Position numbers and translations under genes: made by a program. DNA of 8,234 nucleotides from the NCBI GenBank assembly GCA_003585845.1, contig NQOP01000002.1, positions 34,823 through 43,056 of the forward strand. The letters are read 5' to 3'. The notes under the pieces were generated by a model. It searched no databases. It was not told the DNA's origin and worked only from the letters and a program-made list of their open reading frames with translations. Of the stretch, positions 1 through 5,254 are shown piece by piece (the first letter of the stretch is position 1; each line of letters starts with the position of its first letter). This stretch comes from Bifidobacteriaceae bacterium NR021 (GTDB taxonomy: Bacteria; Actinomycetota; Actinomycetes; Actinomycetales; Bifidobacteriaceae).

Positions 1-71
1 GAAGCGAGAAGATATTTAGTAAAAGTATAGCTCTACAAACTTGCTGCACTGACGCGCGCGAAAGGAATATT

Positions 72-974
72 ATGACTAAGCCAATTGTTCTTTCACTCGG
101 CGAACTTTTATGGGATTTACTCCCACACGGAAAACGTGTTGGCGGAGCGCCAGCAAATTTTGCATATCATGCACAGTGCCACGGAGCGCAAAGTTGCATG
201 ATTAGTGCTGTTGGTCAAGACCAACTCGGCGACGAGCTGATTGACAAAGTGAACAAAGCTGGCATCGCTTCAATTATTCAACGCAACGCTTGGCCAACAA
301 GCACTGTGGAAGTAACACTAAAAAAGGGAATACCAGAGTACAATATTCTGCGAAATATAGCATGGGATCATATTCTTTACACTCGAGAACTCATTGATTT
401 AGTAGAACGAGCGGATGCGGTATGCTTTGGCACTCTAAGCTTACGTTCTCAAGAAACTCACGACACAATTTTACAATTGTTAAAGCATACTAAGCCTGGA
501 GCGATGAAGTTCTTCGACATTAACATTAGAAGCGATCACTACTCTAAGGATCTTATTGACACATTACTTCAAGAAGCCACAGTATTTAAGCTTAACGATT
601 CGGAACTATTCTTATTGCGCGATATGTTCAATATTCGCGACACTTCAGACGAGGAAGCTTGCAAGTGGTTCCAAGCTCGTTATGGACTAGATTATGTGAT
701 TCTTACAGGCGGCTCTACTTTTAGTACGATTACTACTAGCACTGGAGAAAGCTCTACTATTCCAACGCCACACGTTGAAGTTCTTGACACAGTAGGCGCT
801 GGAGACTCGTTCTCAGGAACATTTGCAGCTCATATTCTTAAAGGAGAAAGCTTGCAAGAGGCGCATCGCGCAGCTGTTAATACTGCAGCATTCGTGTGCA
901 CTCAAGAAGGAGCATGGCCTAAGTATCCAAAGCAAATACCAGACTACTTAGCAATGGCAGAAAATAAGAAATAA
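72..974 (+). CDS. PfkB-family carbohydrate kinase, fructokinase-like
   Basis: A cytoplasmic ATP-dependent sugar kinase of the ribokinase/PfkB family, 300 aa, which is the normal family length. Two family signatures are visible. The N-terminal substrate-site Gly-Gly motif is at residues 24-30 (GGAPANF, with N29). The C-terminal signature DTVGAGDSFSG is at 239-249, with D245 as the expected catalytic base and the GAGD glycines forming the anion hole. The opening GELLWDLLP and the GGAPANFAYHA block resemble bacterial fructokinases, so phosphorylation of fructose (EC 2.7.1.4) is the best guess. Substrate cannot be fixed from sequence alone, and other hexoses or related sugars remain possible. The ATG at 72 is preceded by AAAGGA at 61-66, and the conserved fold begins within five residues of it. 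No sugar transporter or hydrolase is visible beside it. It is the only + strand gene and converges on a tRNA gene. Confidence 0.88.
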   Translation: MTKPIVLSLGELLWDLLPHGKRVGGAPANFAYHAQCHGAQSCMISAVGQDQLGDELIDKVNKAGIASIIQRNAWPTSTVEVTLKKGIPEYNILRNIAWDHILYTRELIDLVERADAVCFGTLSLRSQETHDTILQLLKHTKPGAMKFFDINIRSDHYSKDLIDTLLQEATVFKLNDSELFLLRDMFNIRDTSDEEACKWFQARYGLDYVILTGGSTFSTITTSTGESSTIPTPHVEVLDTVGAGDSFSGTFAAHILKGESLQEAHRAAVNTAAFVCTQEGAWPKYPKQIPDYLAMAENKK

Positions 975-1008
975 AACAAAAATAAAATTTAAATTATAAG
1001 ATACAAAA

Positions 1009-1040
1009 ATGCCACTTCATAAACCATAATGAAGTGGCAT
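1009..1040. terminator. Shared hairpin terminator between sugar kinase and CAU tRNA
   Basis: A perfect 12-bp inverted repeat (1009-1020 with 1029-1040) around an 8-nt loop sits between two convergent genes. Read on the minus strand the stem is followed by ATTTTTG and then more A/T-rich sequence, so it is a good intrinsic terminator for the tRNA. Read on the + strand the tail (tattaatatc) is only moderately U-rich, but the stem is long enough to act in both directions. Confidence 0.85.
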
Positions 1041-1053
1041 TATTAATATCTTG

Positions 1054-1127
1054 TGGGGCCTCAGGGGCTTGAACCCTGGACCGACGGATTATGAGTCCGC
1101 TGCTCTAACCGACTGAGCTAAAGCCCC
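1054..1127 (-). tRNA. tRNA with anticodon CAU (Met elongator, or Ile2)
   Basis: A 74-nt cloverleaf on the minus strand. The acceptor stem 5' GGGGCTT (complement of 1121-1127) pairs with AGGCCCC (complement of 1055-1061), with one U-G wobble. The discriminator is A73 and no CCA is encoded. The T loop is TTCAAGC between CAGGG and CCCTG. The anticodon loop CTCATAA gives anticodon CAU at 1091-1093 on a stem with one G-U pair. The first pair is G1-C72, so this is not the initiator tRNA. Elongator Met is the more likely identity. A tRNA-Ile2 whose C34 is converted to lysidine by TilS cannot be excluded, because both classes share the CTCATAA loop. Confidence 0.93.
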
Positions 1128-1129
1128 AC

Positions 1130-1144
1130 GCTAACAAAGTTAGC
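1130..1144 (-). other. Small hairpin abutting the tRNA 5' end
   Basis: GCTAAC-aaa-GTTAGC is a perfect 6-bp inverted repeat with a 3-nt loop. It lies two nucleotides upstream of the mature 5' end of the CAU tRNA, in its precursor leader. It may be a structural leader element near the RNase P cleavage site. The function is inferred from position only. Confidence 0.4.
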
Positions 1145-1151
1145 AACGACT

Positions 1152-1181
1152 AGATTAGCACATACCCATAAACGTCGCCAA
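1152..1181 (-). promoter_or_regulatory. Candidate promoter of CAU tRNA
   Basis: On the minus strand TTGGCG (complement of 1176-1181) is followed after 18 bp by TAATCT (complement of 1152-1157). The -10 box is preceded by TGC, an extended -10 feature. This would start transcription about 15-20 nt before the tRNA. The -10 box is a weak match. A short palindrome, actcagtgagt (1181-1191), touches the -35 box. Confidence 0.4.
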
Positions 1182-1229
1182 CTCAGTGAGTCGAACTAGA
1201 ATAACAGACTCTCTAGAATGCTCACGCGC

Positions 1230-1910
1230 TCACATGCGCTCAGTTCGTCCGGAAGCAAAGTTATCAAGAGCACCAGTTTTGCGCAAAGCTAAATACACAA
1301 ACCACACAAGCACTCCAGAAAGCAACAATCCACTAATAAGCTCATTAATCATGTGAATAGTAATATAACTTGAAGCCTTAGCTTGATACTTAGTAAATGT
1401 TAAGAAAACTCCATACTCAAACGCTACTAATAATCCAGATGCAATGCTTAAAGTCAAATTAAACTTTCGCAAACGGAAAATTAAGAACGGAATCTCAGCA
1501 AACACACCCTGCAAAAGTGCAGAAATAAGCGTATCTCGCATATTAAACGGAGTTCCAAGAAGCACCTGTACAAATGCTGCAACAACATTTACATACACTG
1601 CAGAACCTGGCTTACGAATAAGCAAAACTGCAAGAGTTCCAGACAAATACCAAACACCATGCGTGATGCTTGCAAAACCAGGAAGAACAGCTGAATTCAA
1701 AGTACGAATCAAAGGAATAAACACCAAGCCATAGCCATACAAGATAACGCCAAAAACAGCAGCAAGAGCAGCACCTAATGCGATATCCGCAACACGCCAA
1801 CGCATGCTTACAACCCTATTAATACTAGAAGCAGCATTACTATCTACTTTATCCGTTACACAATTAGATGATTCTAATCCATTATTATTTGTATTGAAAA
1901 TATCACTCAT
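1230..1910 (-). CDS. ECF transporter S component, YkoE family
   Basis: An integral membrane substrate-binding (S) subunit of an energy-coupling factor vitamin transporter, 226 aa. By eye there are about six hydrophobic segments, near residues 42-68, 78-98, 103-120, 127-146, 152-172 and 186-208. Blocks shared with Bacillus subtilis YkoE include HGVWYL, IRKPGSAV, LLGTP, LQGVFAE and the tail LISGLLLSG. Known YkoE proteins serve thiamine or its hydroxymethylpyrimidine precursor, so that substrate is inferred. Unlike ykoEDC operons, no ATPase or T component follows: the next gene is a tRNA. It presumably uses modules encoded elsewhere. The first 35 residues are polar and Asn/Ser-rich and precede the conserved MRWRVADI block. 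The ATG at 1910 has AAAAAGGA six nt upstream, so I keep the long form; M36 is an alternative start. Confidence 0.87.
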   Translation of the reverse strand: MSDIFNTNNNGLESSNCVTDKVDSNAASSINRVVSMRWRVADIALGAALAAVFGVILYGYGLVFIPLIRTLNSAVLPGFASITHGVWYLSGTLAVLLIRKPGSAVYVNVVAAFVQVLLGTPFNMRDTLISALLQGVFAEIPFLIFRLRKFNLTLSIASGLLVAFEYGVFLTFTKYQAKASSYITIHMINELISGLLLSGVLVWFVYLALRKTGALDNFASGRTERM

Positions 1911-1960
1911 AGGAAATCCTTTTTTAAGCTGCTGCGCATTGTAAATTACTTAATTGAATA

Positions 1961-1989
1961 CTTCCTGACCTACACAGCCCGGGCGGAAG
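1961..1989 (-). promoter_or_regulatory. GC-rich hairpin candidate in the ykoE leader
   Basis: About 50-80 nt before the ykoE start codon, an A/T-rich leader is interrupted by a GC-rich block. CTTCC (complement of 1985-1989) can pair with GGAAG (complement of 1961-1965), enclosing the perfect palindrome GCCCGGGC (1977-1984) and a TGTGTAGGTCA stretch. It could be a structured RNA control element or a DNA operator. It does not show the CTGAGA and ACCTGA landmarks of a TPP riboswitch. No confident promoter was seen, although a TATAAA lies near 2065. The rest of 1911-2160 holds nothing coding that I can support, apart from a dubious 19-codon frame at 1970-2029. Confidence 0.35.
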
Positions 1990-2164
1990 CACCAATGAGA
2001 AAGTGTATCATCTCTAAAAAGCACAACATACCTTTTGTGATATTTAATACATTGTCAGAAGTTATGCCGATTTATAAAAAATATGAAAGACTAATTGCTG
2101 CGCAAAAATACGAAAAATAGGGTAAGCAGCAAAAATAGAAATACGAAAATCAGAAATACAAAAC

Positions 2165-2194
2165 GAAAAACGCCGCTGAAAATCAAGCGGCGTT
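2165..2194 (-). terminator. Intrinsic terminator of tRNA-Glu
   Basis: On the minus strand a 9-bp stem AACGCCGCT/AGCGGCGTT (2169-2177 with 2186-2194) closes an 8-nt loop and runs into TTTTTCGTTTT. It lies 8 nt past the tRNA-Glu 3' end, so it ends that single-gene transcript and insulates ykoE downstream. Confidence 0.9.
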
Positions 2195-2202
2195 GTAATT
2201 TG

Positions 2203-2274
2203 TACCCCCTAAGAGAGTCGAACTCTTGTTGTCAGATTGAAAGTCTGGTGTCCTAACCGTTAGACGAAGGGGGC
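2203..2274 (-). tRNA. tRNA-Glu (anticodon UUC)
   Basis: A 72-nt cloverleaf on the minus strand. The acceptor GCCCCCT pairs with AGGGGGT, leaving a G1-U72 wobble, which also occurs in other actinobacterial tRNA-Glu. The discriminator is A and no CCA is encoded. The D stem is GTC/GAC, and the T stem AAGAG/CTCTT encloses TTCGACT. The anticodon loop CTTTCAA carries UUC at 2239-2241. The anticodon stem CCAGA/TCTGA has a C27-A43 mismatch at its base. A promoter and terminator tightly flank it. Confidence 0.95.
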
Positions 2275-2292
2275 TTCGAACCAAACCATATG

Positions 2293-2321
2293 ATATTAAC
2301 ACTCAAAAAAGAGTCGCGCAA
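2293..2321 (-). promoter_or_regulatory. Promoter of tRNA-Glu
   Basis: On the minus strand TTGCGC (complement of 2316-2321) and TAATAT (complement of 2293-2298) are separated by exactly 17 bp. The predicted start is about 10 nt before the tRNA. The spacer is itself a short inverted repeat (ACTC-aaaaaa-GAGT). Confidence 0.6.
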
Positions 2322-2381
2322 CTCACGGCGTGTTGAGGTTAAGTACAACTGCAAAGCTACGAGAACAGCGGAGGCAGAGGG

Positions 2382-3200
2382 TTATTGTGCTATGTAAGTG
2401 AAGTCGTGAATCGTGCGACCAGCCTCCAAGCCTTTGCGCTCAAAATTCGTAAGAACTCGACCAGCAAATCGTTCAGATTCGCTAAAATCTGCATGCGGAA
2501 GAGCTGCTGCAGTATCAGCTGTGCCTTTTCCTACATGCTCAATTGGAAGACTTACGCTTAATTCACCAATATTTGCGAAATCTTCGCGAGAATCCATAAT
2601 CTCATGCACGTGCAAAGCATAGTCCTCAATATCTGTAGCAATGCGCCACATGCCATCTTTACGCAACGCCTTGTGCATTGTAGAGGCAAGCTCTGGTTGT
2701 ACTATACGACGCTTATGGTGGCGCATTTTAGGCCATGGATCCGGGAAGAAAGTCCAAACTTCTTCTAAAACTCCGCAGTCGCACGCAGCGAAGAAATCAG
2801 GAGCGTTAATTTGCGCAATACGAAGATTAGTCAAACCTTGCTTTCCAGCGAGAAGCATTGTGTGAGCAACGCCTGGATCATAAACTTCAAGCGCTAAAAA
2901 GTTAGTTTCCGGCAAACGTTCGGCTGCAGCAACAATGTTTTCGCCTTGCCCGGAACCAATTTCAACAATAAGCGGATTATCATTGCCCCACTTATCTTTA
3001 ATCCAATCATGCGTAATATGCAAATTCTCGCGCAATCTAAAAGAGCCAGGTGCTTCAGTAACGTCTAGTAGGTACTGACTTGCATAACGCTCCTGAGCGT
3101 GCTGTAAACGCGCATCTAAGCGCCCAGAACGACGCACAAACGACAATACAGTGCGTTGCTTGGCTTGCATAGTGTTTTCGTTTTCATTTTCACTGCTCAT
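2382..3200 (-). CDS. trmB: tRNA (guanine-N7-)-methyltransferase TrmB
   Basis: A cytoplasmic SAM-dependent methyltransferase that makes m7G at position 46 in the tRNA variable loop (EC 2.1.1.33). It is 272 aa from the start chosen here. The N-terminal motif SFVRRSGRL is at residues 20-28. The SAM-binding motif I is [11 protein letters not shown] at 78-88, followed by the acidic LALEVYDPG at 102-110. The family hallmark [14 protein letters not shown] is at 152-165. The C-terminal block [19 protein letters not shown] is the expected substrate-side region. The frame stays open upstream to 3323, but that start lies inside the sepF terminator. The ATG at 3200 leaves about 20 residues before SFVRR, as in E. 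coli TrmB, and has GAAAG upstream. ATGs at 3260 and 3272 are less likely alternatives. The gene probably has its own promoter and sits upstream of tRNA-Glu. Confidence 0.92.
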   Translation of the reverse strand: MSSENENENTMQAKQRTVLSFVRRSGRLDARLQHAQERYASQYLLDVTEAPGSFRLRENLHITHDWIKDKWGNDNPLIVEIGSGQGENIVAAAERLPETNFLALEVYDPGVAHTMLLAGKQGLTNLRIAQINAPDFFAACDCGVLEEVWTFFPDPWPKMRHHKRRIVQPELASTMHKALRKDGMWRIATDIEDYALHVHEIMDSREDFANIGELSVSLPIEHVGKGTADTAAALPHADFSESERFAGRVLTNFERKGLEAGRTIHDFTYIAQ

Positions 3201-3291
3201 TAGATTACTTTCGTTATTTGGGCTACATGCCTTTAGTTTAAATTCGTATGATTTAGTCATGCTCGAACGCATCGCTTTTATGCTACCAAAG

Positions 3292-3319
3292 AGTATAAAA
3301 AAGCAGCGAAAGTTGTTAA
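3292..3319 (-). promoter_or_regulatory. Candidate trmB promoter overlapping the sepF terminator
   Basis: On the minus strand TTAACA (complement of 3314-3319) and TATACT (complement of 3292-3297) are 16 bp apart, each one base off consensus. The -35 box is in the terminator loop and the -10 box in its U-tract. The predicted start near 3285 gives an 80-90 nt leader to the ATG at 3200. Confidence 0.5.
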
Positions 3320-3332
3320 ACAAACGCTGCTT
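3297..3332 (-). terminator. Intrinsic terminator of the ftsZ-sepF operon
   Basis: An 8-bp perfect stem AAGCAGCG/CGCTGCTT (3325-3332 with 3301-3308) has a 16-nt loop containing a smaller GTT/AAC pairing. On the minus strand it is followed by an uninterrupted U-run and starts 25 nt after the sepF stop codon. Confidence 0.9.
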
Positions 3333-3357
3333 AATTAATTATTTAGCAAATACAATT

Positions 3358-3816
3358 TTAGGAGAACAAGTCACGCGCATTATTGGCGTTCGGAGCGTCC
3401 TCTACTTTGATATTCACTTGTGCTGGGCTTAGCAAAAATACCCTAGGAGTTACGCGCTCAATAGAGCCACGAACACCAAACACAACTCCAGCAGAAAAAT
3501 CAACAATACGATACGCAACTGATTCAGTCACACCAGTAAGGTTCAAAACCACTGGAACACCGTCACGCAAAGCACGACCAACCATTTGCGCATCATCGTA
3601 AGACTTAGGATGAATTGTAGTAATACGACTCATACGACTAGCATTCGCACGAGCAGAACCACCACGCAAATCATTACCACGTTGCGACACAGCAGGAGTT
3701 ACCGAGCGATCATTATCGAATGACGTTTCTTGAACATCAGATTCAGCATAATCATCGTCTTCAGGCACATCTGCCATACCAACGTATGACATCACGTTCT
3801 TCATAAAGCCAGCCAT
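3358..3816 (-). CDS. sepF: Cell division protein SepF
   Basis: An FtsZ-binding division protein, 152 aa, a normal family length. In Actinobacteria, which lack FtsA and ZipA, SepF tethers the FtsZ ring to the membrane. The first ~14 residues (MAGFMKNVMSYVGM) fit a short amphipathic membrane-targeting helix. Residues 15-62 are an acidic, then Ser/Arg-rich linker. The SepF core runs from about 65 to 138. It includes ITTIHPKSYDDA, then GVPVVLNLTGV, and the glycine-rich turn VDFSAGVVFGVRGSI, which in SepF proteins lies at the dimer and FtsZ-binding surface. A very strong Shine-Dalgarno, AGGAGGG, lies seven nt before the ATG. It starts 24 nt after the ftsZ stop, so the two are almost certainly co-transcribed. 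Confidence 0.95.
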   Translation of the reverse strand: MAGFMKNVMSYVGMADVPEDDDYAESDVQETSFDNDRSVTPAVSQRGNDLRGGSARANASRMSRITTIHPKSYDDAQMVGRALRDGVPVVLNLTGVTESVAYRIVDFSAGVVFGVRGSIERVTPRVFLLSPAQVNIKVEDAPNANNARDLFS

Positions 3817-3840
3817 GAAGCAACCCTCCTCTCGTTACGC

Positions 3841-5052
3841 TTAACGCAGAAAATCAGGAATATCTAGTTCGTCAGGTTCAGCAGGCTGCTGTACAGGAGC
3901 TGCCGCAGGAGAATATTGCTGATTCATCGCAGGCTCAAACATAGAAGGCATAGAAGCAGGTTGTTCTACTTGTGGAGCAGCTTGAGCTTCCTCTTTGAAA
4001 GATGAGGTAGACTGTGCAGGAGCTACAGGCTTAACATCTGCTTGCATATCAACAAACTGACCAGCTTTAGCTGAGGACTCCTCCGCCTTAGGATGAGCAT
4101 CAAATCCAGCAGCAATAACCGTAACTCGAACCTCATCGCCGTAAGAATCATCCAAGGAAAGACCCCAAATAATTTGAGCTTCTGGATGAATAGCTTTACG
4201 AACAAGTTCAGTTGCAGCAGAAGCTTCCTGAAGCTTCAAATCACTTGGACCTGCGATATTAATCAAAGCACCGTGAGCACCCTCAATGCTTTCTTCCAGC
4301 AATGGGGAGCTAATAGCGATTTCAGCTGCCTGAGTTGCGCGATCCTCGCCTTTTGCAGCACCAATACCGAACAATGCGGTACCTGCTCCGCGAAGAACAG
4401 CCGTAACATCAGAGAAATCAACATGAATATAAGAATTCATGGTAATTAAATCAGTAATGCCTTGCACACCTGCGAGCAATGCAGTATCTGCAGTCTTAAA
4501 TGCTTCAATAATTCCAATAGTACGATCAGAAATTTCCAAAAGACGATCGTTTGGAATAACAATCAACGCGTCAACTTCTTTGCGAAGATTCTCGATACCA
4601 AGCTTTGCAGATGCAGCACGTTGCGGTCCTTCAAAACCGAATGGACGTGTAACAACAGCAATAGTCAAAGCACCTTGCTGATGAGCTGCACGAGCCACAA
4701 TCGGGCTTGCACCAGTACCCGTACCGCCGCCTTCGCCGCAGGTAACAAACACCATGTCAGCACCCTTAAGTGCCTCTTCAATGTCTGATTGATGATCCTG
4801 CGCAGCTTTAGCACCCTTTTCAGGGTCAGCACCAGCACCCAAGCCTCGACTCGAAGCATCAGATAATGAAATTTTTACATCAGCATCAGAACGCAGTAAA
4901 TCTTTAGCGTCAGTATTAATGGCCACAAACTCTACATTCTGTAGGCCCTCGCTGATCATCCGATTGACGGCGTTACCGCCGGCACCACCGACGCCGACTA
5001 CCTTGATGATGGTTTTGTCGTTGAAATTGTCAGTCTGGGCAATCTCGCTCAC
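3841..5052 (-). CDS. ftsZ: Cell division GTPase FtsZ
   Basis: The tubulin-like GTPase that forms the cytokinetic ring, 403 aa. The nucleotide-binding domain has GVGGAGGNAVNRM at 20-32 and the tubulin signature GGGTGTG at 108-114, then TRPFGFEG at 135-142. The T7 synergy loop is HVDFSD at 210-215: both catalytic aspartates (D212, D215) are kept but the usual Asn is His. A Gln/Pro/Ala-rich linker covers about 320-392. The C-terminal peptide DELDIPDFLR is the typical docking tail for SepF and other partners. Translation starts at GTG (5050-5052), with AGGAG about eight nt upstream and conserved sequence beginning near residue 14. It is followed directly by sepF. The 202-nt upstream gap suggests its own promoter, although read-through from dus is possible. 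Confidence 0.98.
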   Translation of the reverse strand: MSEIAQTDNFNDKTIIKVVGVGGAGGNAVNRMISEGLQNVEFVAINTDAKDLLRSDADVKISLSDASSRGLGAGADPEKGAKAAQDHQSDIEEALKGADMVFVTCGEGGGTGTGASPIVARAAHQQGALTIAVVTRPFGFEGPQRAASAKLGIENLRKEVDALIVIPNDRLLEISDRTIGIIEAFKTADTALLAGVQGITDLITMNSYIHVDFSDVTAVLRGAGTALFGIGAAKGEDRATQAAEIAISSPLLEESIEGAHGALINIAGPSDLKLQEASAATELVRKAIHPEAQIIWGLSLDDSYGDEVRVTVIAAGFDAHPKAEESSAKAGQFVDMQADVKPVAPAQSTSSFKEEAQAAPQVEQPASMPSMFEPAMNQQYSPAAAPVQQPAEPDELDIPDFLR

Positions 5053-5087
5053 CGTTATCTCCTGTCACTCACGCACGTTTACACAAT

Positions 5088-5117
5088 ATTTTAGCGCAAA
5101 ACGCTCGATACTGACGA
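5088..5117 (-). promoter_or_regulatory. Weak candidate promoter of ftsZ
   Basis: On the minus strand TAAAAT (complement of 5088-5093) is one base off the -10 consensus. TCGTCA (complement of 5112-5117) is a partial -35 match at 18 bp. The implied leader is about 30 nt and contains the ftsZ Shine-Dalgarno. The -35 element is poor. Confidence 0.3.
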
Positions 5118-5160
5118 CGTTTTCACAATAAACTGAAAAAATGTCACTTCCTTGATAATA

Positions 5161-5193
5161 CACCGTGCTATATGCAAATATGAGCACAAGGTG
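5161..5193. other. Large imperfect hairpin between dus and ftsZ
   Basis: CACC and GTGCT pair with AGCAC and GGTG across a 2-nt bulge. After a single unpaired base, ATAT pairs with ATAT around a TTGC loop. That makes about 13 bp in 33 nt. It lies about 110 nt upstream of the ftsZ start, beyond the candidate promoter. Neither side has a proper U-tract, so it is not a standard terminator. It may be a processed or weak terminator of the glyS-dus transcript, or an operator built on GTGCT...AGCAC. Confidence 0.45.
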
Positions 5194-5254
5194 ATTTTAA
5201 TAGAATATTCTCGAAATAATCAGAGCAAAAAAATGACGAAAGCCCTAGAAAACA

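Noticed and set aside
1..71. Upstream extension of the sugar kinase frame to the left edge
   Set aside because: The frame is open without a stop, but it has no ATG in this stretch, the AAAGGA ribosome site precedes the ATG at 72, and the family's N-terminus begins right after it.
1975..1987. ZTP riboswitch, because CCGCCCGGGC resembles its CCGCCUGGGC segment
   Set aside because: One base differs, and the other half of the aptamer (GGGxCGxGACUGGCG-like) is absent upstream, so the match is probably chance.
1911..2090. TPP riboswitch upstream of ykoE
   Set aside because: The conserved CTGAGA and ACCTGA-type segments of the TPP aptamer are not present on the minus strand in this leader.
3201..3323. 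N-terminal extension of trmB to 3323
   Set aside because: The far start lies within the sepF terminator hairpin and upstream of the likely trmB promoter. Conserved TrmB sequence begins about 20 residues after the ATG at 3200.
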